NCBI GenBank assembly: GCA_963834965.1
Contig: CAWIEI010000006.1
Location: 62,001-126,000 of the forward strand
Reading direction: 5' to 3'
DNA length: 64,000 nucleotides
Source of the DNA: Fodinibacter sp963834965
GTDB taxonomy: Bacteria > Actinomycetota > Actinomycetes > Actinomycetales > Dermatophilaceae
In this document: positions 44,332 to 52,337 of the stretch, piece by piece
Position numbering within the stretch: position 1 is the stretch's first letter
Layout: each line of letters starts with the position of its first letter
Made by a program: the position numbers and the translations under genes
Notes under the pieces: generated by a model
What the model saw: the letters and a program-made list of their open reading frames with translations, nothing else
Told to the model about the DNA's origin: nothing
The model's database searches: none

Positions 44332-45021
44332 TCATTCTGCCGTGGTCGCGACCGCCGACGGTGCAGCGGCCGCCCGGCGGACGGGTGCGGGCGGCATCCG
44401 GCGGTCCAGCGCCGAGAGCCCGGCGGCGAGGGCGAGGAAGAGCACGGTGACGGCGACGCAGGTGACGGCGACCGAGCCCGCCCCCTTCGCGCCGACGTCG
44501 AGGAAGGGATAGGGGTACCAGCCGGTCAGCGCCCCCACCACGAGGGTCCAGGCCAGCCAGGCGACCGGCCAGGCCAGGGCGCTGAGGGCGTCGCGCCACG
44601 GGGCACGCGGCCGCGGGCCGGCGACGAGCCAGCCGATGATCGCGAGCAGCGGCACCACCATGTGCAGCAGCTTGTCGGCGGCCCAGCTGGCACCGTGCAG
44701 GTCGAGCAGCGGGCGGAGCAGCACGAAGTGCACCAGGCCCGTCACGGTGATGCCGACCAGCGCCGCGGCGCGCACCGGCCGCCACCAGCGCCCGTCGCGC
44801 AGCGGGTCGCGGGCCAGCTGCACGGCCGTCACGGCGACGAGCAGGTTGCTCTGGATCGTGAAGTACGAGACCAGGCGACCCAGGCGGGTGAGCAGCGGAG
44901 GCACCTCCGTCTCGGCCAGCACCGAGTCACCGGTGACGACCAGCACCGTCTGCAGCACCAGCGCGCCGATGACGACGGCTGCGGTCGCCGCGTGCACGGC
45001 GCGGGCGCGGGACGGGTTCAC
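44332..45021 (-). CDS. Pr6Pr family membrane protein
   Basis: This 229-residue protein has six to seven hydrophobic helices. LVSYFTIQSNLLVAVTAVQLA and LHMVVPLLAIIGWLVAGPR match Pr6Pr-type membrane proteins, which are related to the FAR-17a/AIG1 group and of unknown function in bacteria. I prefer the GTG at 45021 because TACGCT (45029-45034) ends 7 nt before it; an upstream in-frame ATG at 45072 lacks this. The C-terminal tail is Ala/Pro-rich. It is the first gene of the minus-strand run into hisI-trpE. Confidence 0.72.
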   Translation of the reverse strand: MNPSRARAVHAATAAVVIGALVLQTVLVVTGDSVLAETEVPPLLTRLGRLVSYFTIQSNLLVAVTAVQLARDPLRDGRWWRPVRAAALVGITVTGLVHFVLLRPLLDLHGASWAADKLLHMVVPLLAIIGWLVAGPRPRAPWRDALSALAWPVAWLAWTLVVGALTGWYPYPFLDVGAKGAGSVAVTCVAVTVLFLALAAGLSALDRRMPPAPVRRAAAAPSAVATTAE

Positions 45022-45132
45022 CCGCCCGAGCGTAGGCCGACCGGAGGGTCCGCGCGCCTCCCGGTGAGCCATGGCGCGGAACCTTCGACCGGCGATGACG
45101 CCGCCGGGTGGCCCCGCCCCGACAATGGGGCC

Positions 45133-45798
45133 ATGACCACCGACGAGAGCGTCCCCGTTGCCCGGGCCGAGCGCCACGCCCTGTGCGACACCTTCCTCGA
45201 GGTCGGGCCGCAGGCCCCGACGCTCTGCGACCCGTGGCTCACCCGCGACCTGGCCGCGCACCTCGTGCTGCGCGAGCGCCGTCCCGACCTCGCGGCCGGC
45301 ATGTGGGTCGGTCCGCTCAAGGGGCGTCTCGAGCGCGCGCAGGCCGAGGTCGCCGGTGGTGACTGGGCGCAGCTCGTCACCACGGTGCGCACCGGCCCGC
45401 CGTGGTGGACGCCGATGCACTTCGCCAAGGTCGACGCGCTGGTCAACACCAGCGAGTTCGTCGTCCACCACGAGGACGTGCTGCGCGGCGACGGTGCCGT
45501 GGGTCCGCGGCGCGAGGTGCCCGAGCGCACGGCCCGCGCGGTGCTGTCGGCGCTGCGCTCGGGAGCGTCGCTGATGTTCCGGCGGTGCGAGGTCGGGGTG
45601 CGCCTGGTGGCGCCGACTGCTGAGCCGATCACCGCAGGGCCCAAGTCGGCCGTCGCCGCGGGGCGGGTCGTCACCGTGACCGGTGAGCCGGTCGAGCTGC
45701 TGCTCGTGGCCTTCGGCCGGATGCAGGTTGCGGACGTGGCGCTCGAGGGCTCACCCGAGGACGTCCTGGCGTTGAAGGGTGCCTCGCTCGGCGTCTGA
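45133..45798 (+). CDS. TIGR03085-type metal-binding protein (DinB/MDMPI-like)
   Basis: This 221-residue protein belongs to the mycothiol-dependent maleylpyruvate isomerase/DinB-like four-helix family. ARAERHALCDTFLEVGPQAPTLCDPWLTRDLAAHLVLRERRPD is the N-terminal segment with one metal-binding His. FVVHHEDVLRG carries two more His, as in the family's metal site. The rest is a small alpha/beta domain (VTVTGEPVELLLVAFGR). The role is unknown; thiol-dependent transferase activity is inferred from the family. The ATG is preceded by GACAAT at 6 nt, a weak -10 candidate. Confidence 0.8.
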   Translation: MTTDESVPVARAERHALCDTFLEVGPQAPTLCDPWLTRDLAAHLVLRERRPDLAAGMWVGPLKGRLERAQAEVAGGDWAQLVTTVRTGPPWWTPMHFAKVDALVNTSEFVVHHEDVLRGDGAVGPRREVPERTARAVLSALRSGASLMFRRCEVGVRLVAPTAEPITAGPKSAVAAGRVVTVTGEPVELLLVAFGRMQVADVALEGSPEDVLALKGASLGV

Positions 45799-45808
45799 GC
45801 AGGCGGCC

Positions 45809-45868
45809 GCGCGCAGAACTTCCGATCGCACGCAGATATTGGTGCGTGGCCGCCGAACTTCTGCGCGC
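45809..45868. repeat. 60-bp nested palindrome (cruciform or terminator-like)
   Basis: The outer arms GCGCGCAGAACTTC (45809-45822) and the complement of GCGCGCAGAAGTTC (45855-45868) match at 13 of 14 positions. Inner arms CACGCA (45829-45834) and TGCGTG (45843-45848) share exactly the same centre of symmetry. The element starts 10 bp after the TIGR03085-type gene stop and ends 39 bp before the next ATG. It may terminate transcription or be a mobile palindromic repeat. Confidence 0.65.
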
Positions 45869-45906
45869 CACCACCGCGGAACGGCCGCTCCGGTAGCGTC
45901 GCGGCC

Positions 45907-46695
45907 ATGGGCTCGACCTCGCCCGGGTGGGCCACCGACCTGGCCATCCTCGAGCACACCGGTTCCCTCGTCGAGGACCGTGGGGACCACCTCGTCGTGC
46001 GCACGGCGGCGAACCCCGACTTCCACTGGGGCAACTTCGTGCTCGTCACGGACGACACCACCGTGGATGACGCGGACCGCTGGGTCGGTGTCTTCGCAGC
46101 GACCTTCCCGGCGGCGAGCTGGGTCTCGGTGGGACTTCCCAGGATGCCCGCCGCGCCGGACCCCTGGGCGGCGCACGGGCTGAGCCTCGAGCTCGAGGAC
46201 GTGCTGACCACCCGAACCCTGCCGCGCCGGAGCCAACTCGCCGCGGGCTACACGGTGCGCCGCCTCGACGGCGACGACTGGGAGCAGGACCTGGCGCGCT
46301 CGGTCGCCGAGAACGACGCCACCGGCGAGGAGGACCCGGAGTCGTTCCTCCGCTTCGCACGAGGGCAGCTGCTGGCCCGGCAGGACCTCAGCGCCCGCAG
46401 GATCGGCGCCTGGTTCGGTGCCTTCACCGCCGAGGGCGTGCTCGTCGCCGACCTCGGGATCGTGCGGTGCGGCTCCACGGCGCGCTACCAGGACGTCACC
46501 ACCGACGAGGCGCACCGCCGCAAGGGCCTGGCGTCGCACCTGCTCGGCGTGGCCGCGCAGTGGGCCGCTGGCGGCGGGTGCGACCGGTGGGTCATCGTCA
46601 CGGAGGCCACCAACCCGGCCGGGCGCGTCTACCGCGCATCGGGTTTCGCGCCCGACACCGGCGCGGTGCAGGCCTACCGCAGGCCACCGCGCTAG
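45907..46695 (+). CDS. GNAT family N-acetyltransferase
   Basis: This 262-residue protein has an N-terminal domain of about 110 residues with a degenerate GNAT look (HTGSLVEDRGDHLVVRTAANPDFHWGNFVLV). The C-terminal half is a functional-looking GNAT domain with acetyl-CoA loop DEAHRRKGLASHLLGVAAQWA and ending TNPAGRVYRASGFAP. Two-domain GNAT proteins of this type are common in actinobacteria, with unknown substrates. TAGCGT (45894-45899) lies 7 nt before the ATG, so a leaderless transcript is likely. The 60-bp palindrome precedes it. Confidence 0.85.
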   Translation: MGSTSPGWATDLAILEHTGSLVEDRGDHLVVRTAANPDFHWGNFVLVTDDTTVDDADRWVGVFAATFPAASWVSVGLPRMPAAPDPWAAHGLSLELEDVLTTRTLPRRSQLAAGYTVRRLDGDDWEQDLARSVAENDATGEEDPESFLRFARGQLLARQDLSARRIGAWFGAFTAEGVLVADLGIVRCGSTARYQDVTTDEAHRRKGLASHLLGVAAQWAAGGGCDRWVIVTEATNPAGRVYRASGFAPDTGAVQAYRRPPR

Positions 46696-47151
46696 CCCCA
46701 CGACGGCATCCGATGGGCCCGGTGTCGCGAGATCGACCAACAGGTCACACCAGGGACGCCCAGGCCGGGTCTCGGTTCGTCCGGCCGCTCTGACCGGCTG
46801 CCGACGTCGGACGGCGACCTCCTCCGACCTGGCAGCGGCTACGGCGCAGTCGGTGCTGCGATCGGTCCACGTACCAGGCGATAGCCGACGTCAGATCTCA
46901 GGCCCGGCCGAACGTGGCGGGCGCTACCGCGCAGTAGGTGCACCGATCAGTCCACCTCCGAGGCGGTAGCCGACGTCATGTTCAGGTGCCGCTGGTCAGA
47001 CGCCATGGCAGCTGGGGGGCCGGGTGTCCCCACCTCGACCAATAGGTCACATTCATGACGCCCGAGCCGACCGGACGGCATCCCCAGACGAATCTGCTCG
47101 GAGTCGTGCCGGGGGCGCCGCCGCTGACGGTCGGCCGGGTCTGAGCCGGCT
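46696..47151. repeat. Gene-free repeat island with two families of direct repeats
   Basis: This 456-bp gap between convergent genes holds no credible reading frame. Repeat A is 47 bp (46721-46767 and 47023-47069) sharing TCGACCAA, AGGTCACA and ACGCCC. Between them lies repeat B, 56 bp (46838-46893 and 46923-46978), identical at 46 of 56 positions, with a period of 85 bp. The tail of a third B copy (CTGCCGACGTCG) is near 46798-46809. The second B copy can fold: GCTACCGC (46923-46930) pairs perfectly with GCGGTAGC (46963-46970), with AGGTG/CACCT inside. No transposase remnant is seen. Confidence 0.65.
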
Positions 47152-47925
47152 TCAGCGGACGGGAAGGCCGTCGGCGCGCAGGGCGTCCTTGACCTGGCCG
47201 ATGGTCAGCTCGCCGAAGTGGAAGACGCTCGCGGCGAGCACGGCATCCGCGCCGGCCCGGACGGCGGGCGCGAAGTCGCCCACGGCCCCGGCGCCACCCG
47301 ACGCGATGACGGGCACGGTCACCTCAGCGCGCACGAGCCGGATCAGCTCGAGGTCGAAGCCGTCCTTGGTGCCGTCGGCATCCATCGAGTTGAGCAGGAT
47401 CTCGCCGGCCCCGAGCTGCTCGGCGCGCAGGCACCACTCCACCGCGTCGATGCCGGTGCGGGTGCGACCGCCGTGGGTGGTCACCTCGAACCCGCCGGTG
47501 GCGCGCCCGGTGTCGTCGCGGCATCGGCGCACGTCGGCCGAGAGCACGAGCACCTGTGCCCCGAACCGGTCAGCGGTCTCGGCGATCAGGGCGGGGCGGG
47601 CGATGGCGGCGGTGTTGACCCCGACCTTGTCGGCGCCGGCGCGCAGCAGCCGGTCGACGTCGTCGACGGTGCGCACCCCTCCCCCGACGGTCAGCGGGAT
47701 GAAGACCTCCTCGGCCGTGCGGGCCACGACGTCGAACATCGTGGCGCGGTCGCCGCTGCTCGCGGTGACGTCGAGGAAGGTCAGCTCGTCGGCCCCCTGC
47801 TCGCCGTAGCGGCGGGCCAGCGCGACCGGGTCGCCGGCATCGCGGAGGTTCTCGAAGTTGACGCCCTTGACGACGCGGCCGTCGTCGACGTCGAGGCACG
47901 GGATGACGCGGACCGCCACGGACAT
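47152..47925 (-). CDS. hisF: Imidazole glycerol phosphate synthase, cyclase subunit
   Basis: This 257-residue TIM-barrel subunit uses ammonia from HisH to form imidazole glycerol phosphate and AICAR. RVIPCLDVDDGRVVKGVNFENLRDAGDP carries the first catalytic Asp, and ILLNSMDADGTKDGFD the second. Phosphate loops are LTVGGGVRTVDDVDRLL and IASGGAGAVGDF. TAGGTT on the minus strand (47932-47937) ends 6 nt before the ATG, so the message should be leaderless. It is divergent from the kinase-like gene. hisH and hisA are not in this window. Confidence 0.97.
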   Translation of the reverse strand: MSVAVRVIPCLDVDDGRVVKGVNFENLRDAGDPVALARRYGEQGADELTFLDVTASSGDRATMFDVVARTAEEVFIPLTVGGGVRTVDDVDRLLRAGADKVGVNTAAIARPALIAETADRFGAQVLVLSADVRRCRDDTGRATGGFEVTTHGGRTRTGIDAVEWCLRAEQLGAGEILLNSMDADGTKDGFDLELIRLVRAEVTVPVIASGGAGAVGDFAPAVRAGADAVLAASVFHFGELTIGQVKDALRADGLPVR

Positions 47926-47931
47926 GTGACC

Positions 47932-47951
47932 AACCTACCCAGCACTAGAGT
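47932..47951. promoter_or_regulatory. Divergent -10 elements of hisF and the kinase-like gene
   Basis: AACCTA at 47932-47937 reads TAGGTT on the minus strand, 6 nt before the hisF ATG. TAGAGT at 47946-47951 on the plus strand lies 7 nt before the ATG at 47959. The two starts are only 33 bp apart, so the two promoters must overlap in their -35 regions. Confidence 0.5.
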
Positions 47952-47958
47952 CGCGGCC

Positions 47959-48552
47959 ATGACCCTCCCGCCGGTCGAGCCGACCCGGCACGTCGACTCC
48001 GCCGACCCCCAGCAGGTGTCGGCGGTCGTGGAGGCGGCCCGGGCGGCGTCGCCGGTGGCCGGTCGCACCGTGGTCGTGGCCATCGACGGGCGCAGCGGGT
48101 CGGGGAAGACCCTGCTGGGCACCGCCGTCGCCGACGCCCTGGGCTGCGCGGTGGTACACCTCGACGCGATCTACCCCGGCTGGGACGGCCTGGCCGCCGG
48201 AGTGGCGCTGGCGACCACGCACGTGCTGGAGCCGGTCGCCCGCGGCGAGGACGCGGCATACCCGCGGTGGGACTGGATGCGCTCGCGCCCCGGCCGCACG
48301 GTCGTGGTGGATGCCGGCCCGCACCTCGTGCTCGAGGGCTGCGGTGCGCTGGTGCCGCCGGCGGGGTCGTTCGCGGCCGTGCGGGTGTGGGTCGACGCGC
48401 CGACCGAGGCGCGCAAGGAGCGCGCGCTGTCGCGCGACGGGGAGACGTACGCCCCGCACTGGGACCGGTGGGCCGCCCAGGAGGAGACCGTCTACGCCGC
48501 AGCCCGTCCGTGGGAGTCGGCCGACCTGGTGCTTCGGACGGTGGCGGCGTGA
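47959..48552 (+). CDS. Uridine kinase-like P-loop protein
   Basis: This 197-residue P-loop NTPase has Walker A GRSGSGKTLLG after strand VVVAIDG, then CAVVHLDAIYPGWDGLA with an acidic residue suited to metal or substrate binding. The layout is that of the uridine kinase/AAA-18 type small-molecule kinases found in actinobacteria. LVLEGCGAL and VWVDAPTEARKERALSRD are further kinase-like strands, with a lid region rich in Arg. The substrate is not known. TAGAGT lies 7 nt before the ATG. The FUSC gene overlaps its end by 4 bp. Confidence 0.8.
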   Translation: MTLPPVEPTRHVDSADPQQVSAVVEAARAASPVAGRTVVVAIDGRSGSGKTLLGTAVADALGCAVVHLDAIYPGWDGLAAGVALATTHVLEPVARGEDAAYPRWDWMRSRPGRTVVVDAGPHLVLEGCGALVPPAGSFAAVRVWVDAPTEARKERALSRDGETYAPHWDRWAAQEETVYAAARPWESADLVLRTVAA

Positions 48553-49631
48553 CGCTCGACGACGTCGGCCCCGAGGTCCGGCGCAGGCTGGGGCGGCTGC
48601 GCACCCGATGGGTGTTCCTCGTGCAGATCGGCGTCGGGGTGCTGGTCGCCTGGCTCGTGGCGAGCAAGCTGCTCGGGCACGCCAACCCGTTCTTCGCACC
48701 GGTCACGGCGATCCTGTGCCTCGGCCTCACGTACGGGCAGCGGCTGCGGCGGATCGTCGAGGTGACGGTGGGCGTCGCCATCGGCGTGCTCGTCGGCGAC
48801 CTGATCGTGAAGGTGCTCGGCACCGGGCCCCTGCAGATGGCCGTGGTCGTGGTGCTCGCCATGGCCATCGCCATCGTCGTGTCGTCGGGGCAGCTGCTGG
48901 TCATCCAGGCGGGGGTGCAGTCGGTGTTCATCGTGGCGCTGGTCGCCACCCAGAGCGCGGCCTTCTCGCGGTGGCTCGACGCCCTGGTGGGGGGTCTGGT
49001 GGCCCTGGTCATCGGGGTGGTCGCGCCGACCTCTCCGGTGCGCCGGCCGCGGGCCGAGGCCGCCCGCACGGTGCGCGCGGTGTCGTCGACGCTGCGTGAC
49101 GTCGTCGCGGCCCTGCGCCGGCGCGACCGGGTGCTGGCGTCGACGGCCCTCGACGCCGCCCGCTCGCTCGAGCAACAGCTCAGCGAGCTGCGCACGGCCG
49201 CCGCCGAGGGGGTGGCCGTGGTGCGCCAGTCGCCACTGCTGCGCGGCCACGCCCCCACCGCCGAGGCCGCCTCGGCGTTGGTCGTTCCGCTCGACCGGTG
49301 CGTGCGCAACCTGCGAGTGCTGGCCCGGCGGGCGTCGGTGGCCATCGCCCGCGACGAGCCGGTACCCGAGCACTACGTCGACCTGGTCGAGACCCTCGCC
49401 GACGCGGCCGACGACCTGGCCCGGGTGCTTGACGAGCACACCCTGCCCTCGGCCGCCCGGGCAGTGCTCGAGCGGGTCGCCGGGCTCTCGGCGCGGGTCG
49501 ACCCGGGGGCCGGGCTGTCGGCCGAGATGATGCGTGGGCAAGTGCGTTCGATGGTCGTCGACCTCCTCGTCGTGGCCGGGGTCGACGACGACGAGGCACT
49601 GCAGATGGTCCCCGAGTCGTACCTGCCCTGA
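48549..49631 (+). CDS. FUSC/aromatic acid exporter family membrane protein
   Basis: This 360-residue protein begins with a half-unit of the fusaric acid resistance/ArAE transporter type. Six hydrophobic segments lie in residues 20-160, including FFAPVTAILCLGLTYGQRLRRIVEVTVGVAIGVLVGDLIV. A long helical cytoplasmic domain follows (about 165-355) rich in Arg, Ala and Leu with coiled-coil character. Members are proposed to export aromatic acids; evidence here is family resemblance only. The GTG start overlaps the kinase-like gene as GTGA. Confidence 0.85.
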   Translation: MTLDDVGPEVRRRLGRLRTRWVFLVQIGVGVLVAWLVASKLLGHANPFFAPVTAILCLGLTYGQRLRRIVEVTVGVAIGVLVGDLIVKVLGTGPLQMAVVVVLAMAIAIVVSSGQLLVIQAGVQSVFIVALVATQSAAFSRWLDALVGGLVALVIGVVAPTSPVRRPRAEAARTVRAVSSTLRDVVAALRRRDRVLASTALDAARSLEQQLSELRTAAAEGVAVVRQSPLLRGHAPTAEAASALVVPLDRCVRNLRVLARRASVAIARDEPVPEHYVDLVETLADAADDLARVLDEHTLPSAARAVLERVAGLSARVDPGAGLSAEMMRGQVRSMVVDLLVVAGVDDDEALQMVPESYLP

Positions 49632-49654
49632 CCACGCCCAGATGCGCACCGTCG

Positions 49655-49777
49655 CGTGATGCATGAGGCGCGGCTGAGCACGCACCCTGCATCACGTCTT
49701 CCCGGTCGGGCAGACGAGGGGTCGAGACATGCCCGGGATCGTCGAGGCCACCGGGCAGTTCTTGACCGGTCGACCGG
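49655..49777. promoter_or_regulatory. Dyads upstream of the MFS exporter gene
   Basis: CGTGATGCA (49655-49663) pairs perfectly with TGCATCACG (49688-49696) across 24 nt; it may terminate the FUSC transcript or serve as an operator. Further on is the perfect 12-bp palindrome CCGGTCGACCGG (49766-49777). The following TAGCCT (49792-49797) ends 5 nt before the ATG at 49803. The functions are inferred. Confidence 0.4.
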
Positions 49778-49802
49778 CGCCGGCCTGAGGGTAGCCTCTG
49801 GA

Positions 49803-51071
49803 ATGCTCGGGTCGGTGACCACCACGCGCCCGGATGCCGCCGCCCCGCGCCACCCGCACGGGGCGCCCACCTGGATGGTCATCACGGCACTGGTGCTCGT
49901 CGCGGCAAACCTGCGCACCCTGATGGCCAGCCTGCCCCCACTGGCCCGCAGCATCAGCGCCGACCTCGGCCTCAGCAGCGCCTGGATGGGCGTGCTCACC
50001 ACTCTGCCGGTGCTCTGCATGGGGCTACTCGCCCCGGTCGCGAACCAGGTGGCCCGGCGGGTCGGCACGGCCTCGGCGGTCGGCGGCGGCATCACCCTGG
50101 TGCTGCTCGGGCTGGTGCTGCGCGGCCTTGGCGGCGGGCAGGTGTGGTCGCTCTACGCGGGCACGGTGGTCGCCGGCGCCGGCATCGCGCTGGCCGGCAC
50201 GCTGCTACCCGGCGTGGTCAAGACCGTCTTTCCAGCGCGGCGCTCCGGGCTGGGCACCGGGCTGACCATGGTGGCGATGATGGGCCTGGCCGCCGTCGCC
50301 TCGGCCACCTCGGTGCCGCTGGCCGACGCCCTCGGCGGCTGGTCGGCATCCCTGCTCGCCTGGGTGCCGCTCGCGGCCCTGGCCGTGCTGGCCTGGGTGC
50401 CCACGGCGCGGACCGTGCGGCGGCATGCCGCTCCCGCAGAACCGCCCGACGACGTCTCGCACGCCCTGCCGTGGGGCAGCCTCACCGCCTGGCTGCTCGC
50501 CCTCTACCTCGCCTGCCAGTCGTGGCAGTTCTACTCCTCGCTCGCCTGGCTGGCCCCGACCTACGAGTCGGCCGGGTGGACCGCCCGCAGTGCGGGGCTG
50601 CTGATGGCGGTGTTCACCGGCGCGCAGCTGTTCTCCGGGCTGGTCGCCCCGGCGCTGCTCGACCACGTCGGCGACCCACGGGTGCTGCTGGTCACGGCCA
50701 CGCTGCTCGGCGGCACCGGAGAGGTCGGCGTCTGGCTGGCGCCACAGGCCCTGCCGTGGGTGTGGGCGCTGCTGCTCGGGGCGGGTCAGGGTGCCTGCTT
50801 CGCGCTCGGTCTCGCGCTGCTCGTGCGCTACGCCGCGCTGCCCCGGGACAGCGCCCGGCTCACCGCGATGGCGTTCTTCGTCAGCTACACGATCGCGTCG
50901 TTCGGGCCCGCCACGATGGGCGCCGTCGAGGACGTCACCGGCAGCTTCGCGGTGCTGTGGGCCCTGCTGGCGCTGGTCGCGGTGCCGCAGCTGGCGTTCG
51001 CGCTGCGACTGCGCCCGGACCTCCCCAGGGTGGGTGGTGAGGTCGAGGCGGCGGAACCGGTCAGGCCCTGA
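49803..51071 (+). CDS. MFS transporter, CynX/NimT type
   Basis: This 422-residue membrane protein has twelve predicted helices. WMVITALVLVAANLRTLMASLPPLARSISADLGLSSAWMGVLTTLPVLCMGLLAPVANQVAR is the start typical of the cyanate/nitroimidazole-type MFS branch, in which the first helix carries an Asn-Leu-Arg. The second half opens with WLLALYLACQSWQFYSSLAWLAPTYESAGW. The ATG at 49803 has TAGCCT 5 nt upstream, favouring a leaderless message; a GTG at 49815 is possible. The substrate is unknown. Its end overlaps the AHSA1 gene stop by 11 bp. Confidence 0.85.
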   Translation: MLGSVTTTRPDAAAPRHPHGAPTWMVITALVLVAANLRTLMASLPPLARSISADLGLSSAWMGVLTTLPVLCMGLLAPVANQVARRVGTASAVGGGITLVLLGLVLRGLGGGQVWSLYAGTVVAGAGIALAGTLLPGVVKTVFPARRSGLGTGLTMVAMMGLAAVASATSVPLADALGGWSASLLAWVPLAALAVLAWVPTARTVRRHAAPAEPPDDVSHALPWGSLTAWLLALYLACQSWQFYSSLAWLAPTYESAGWTARSAGLLMAVFTGAQLFSGLVAPALLDHVGDPRVLLVTATLLGGTGEVGVWLAPQALPWVWALLLGAGQGACFALGLALLVRYAALPRDSARLTAMAFFVSYTIASFGPATMGAVEDVTGSFAVLWALLALVAVPQLAFALRLRPDLPRVGGEVEAAEPVRP

Positions 51072-51996
51072 GGTCGCGCAGCTGGCCGGTGTGCGCCGGC
51101 AGGTGCACGCTCGCCTGGGTCTCGGCGACGAAGGGGCCCCACGGCATCGGCTGGTCGAGCACGAGCGCACCGTCGTGGAACAGCCGGCACGGCACCGCGG
51201 TGCCGAGCTGGTCGGGGTCGAGCCGAGCCGTCGCGGCCAGAGCCACCCCAGCGAGCTCACGCCCCCGCGCCACGAGGGCCGGCAGGTCACCGGTCGCCTC
51301 GACCCAGGCGGTCAGCACCTGCGGGTCCTGGCAGGTGACGTTGCCGAACGTCGGCACGCTGCGCCCCTGCACCAGGGCCTGCGCCACGGCGGTCATCGCC
51401 AGGTCGTTCAGTGCCACGTGGGCCAGTACCCGGGCGGCGTCCCACTCCCCCGGCGGCGGCGGCCCGAAGCCGCTGCGCTCGGCCTCGGCGAAGAAGGCGT
51501 CGTAGGCCGCCGCGACCGCGGTGAGGTCGACGGCATCCGGGCGGGTGTCGGCGACGTCGGCGAAGTGGTCGAGCACGTGCCCCCACGCGCCCGGGCCCAC
51601 GTACGCGTGCCGGCGCAGCACCGCGCTCTCGCCGAACCGCTCCCAGCCGCGGTGCTCGAGCTCGACCCGCGTGCCGCCCCCGTCGGATGCCGTGAAGCGC
51701 ACCTCCACCTCGGACGCGCCGTCCGCCTCCCGCCCCGGGTGCCACGCCAGCACGAGGCGGTTCGGGGGCTCCCAGGCGAGCACCTCGGCCCAGACGCAGG
51801 TGCGGCCGTCGACCGCGCGCTCGACGAGGAGGCCGTCCTCGAAACCGAGCCCACCGGCATCCGCGCCGTACCTGCCGTGCGTCGGCAGCGGCCACCAGGC
51901 GCCGATCTGGCGGGTGAACACCGCGAAGGTCTCGTCGACCGGGCGGGCGACGTGGGCCGAGCGCAGGACGGGCGGCGGGCCCGGTGCGGCGCTCAC
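51061..51996 (-). CDS. AHSA1/START-domain protein fused to a DinB-like domain
   Basis: This 311-residue protein has an N-terminal SRPBCC/AHSA1 domain (about 10-150: RSAHVARPVDETFAVFTRQIGAWWPLPTHGRYG, then VELEHRGWERFG). A C-terminal four-helix DinB/mycothiol-transferase-like domain follows (about 155-300: VAAAYDAFFAEAERSG, ARVLAHVALNDLAM, ASVHLPAHTGQLRDL). The GTG start overlaps the upstream arsR stop by 4 bp. ArsR-AHSA1 pairs are a common two-gene unit in actinobacteria, and a ligand for the START domain may be tied to the regulator's signal. The function is unknown. Confidence 0.82.
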   Translation of the reverse strand: MSAAPGPPPVLRSAHVARPVDETFAVFTRQIGAWWPLPTHGRYGADAGGLGFEDGLLVERAVDGRTCVWAEVLAWEPPNRLVLAWHPGREADGASEVEVRFTASDGGGTRVELEHRGWERFGESAVLRRHAYVGPGAWGHVLDHFADVADTRPDAVDLTAVAAAYDAFFAEAERSGFGPPPPGEWDAARVLAHVALNDLAMTAVAQALVQGRSVPTFGNVTCQDPQVLTAWVEATGDLPALVARGRELAGVALAATARLDPDQLGTAVPCRLFHDGALVLDQPMPWGPFVAETQASVHLPAHTGQLRDLRA

Positions 51997-52304
51997 GATC
52001 GGGGCTCGCTCTCGACGTAGGCGACCAGCGCAGCGAGCGCGTCGTCCCAGAACCGGTCGACCCACGCGCGCAGGTCGGCCAGCCCGTCGAGGTCGACGCG
52101 GTAGAACCGGCGGGTGCCCTCGGGGCGCACCGACACCAGGCCGGCGTCGCGCAGCACCCGCAGGTGCTGGGAGACGGCCGGCTGGCTGACCGCGGTGGCG
52201 TCGGTCAGCTGGCGCACGCTGTGCTCGCCGCCCCGCAGCAGTTCGAGGACGGCGCGTCGGGTGGGGTCGCCCAGGGCGTCGAGGACACGTGCTTCATCGG
52301 CCAT
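51993..52304 (-). CDS. ArsR-family transcriptional regulator
   Basis: This 103-residue winged-helix protein is MADEARVLDALGDPTRRAVLELLRGG, then helix-turn-helix TDATAVSQPAVSQHLRVLRDAGLVSV and wing EGTRRFYRVD. It has no metal-binding Cys pair in the recognition helix, so it belongs to the non-metal PadR/AHSA1-linked ArsR branch. A perfect ACTTAT-G-ATAAGT dyad lies one nucleotide before its start and covers its -10 element, so autoregulation is likely. It is co-transcribed with the AHSA1 gene. Confidence 0.92.
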   Translation of the reverse strand: MADEARVLDALGDPTRRAVLELLRGGEHSVRQLTDATAVSQPAVSQHLRVLRDAGLVSVRPEGTRRFYRVDLDGLADLRAWVDRFWDDALAALVAYVESEPRS

Positions 52305-52305
52305 G

Positions 52306-52337
52306 ACTTATGATAAGTGCATACCGATGGATGCCGT
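52306..52337 (-). promoter_or_regulatory. Autoregulated leaderless promoter of the arsR operon
   Basis: The dyad ACTTATGATAAGT (52306-52318) has two perfect 6-bp arms. On the minus strand it contains TATCAT (52310-52315), a -10 element ending 5 nt before the ATG at 52304. TTGACG (52332-52337) may be the -35, although the 16-nt interval to the -10 needs checking against the usual 17. A repressor bound to the dyad would block both polymerase and the ribosome start. Confidence 0.55.

Noticed and set aside
46696..47151. Insertion-sequence remnant
   Set aside because: No transposase fragment, terminal inverted repeats or target duplication can be seen; it is reported only as a repeat island.
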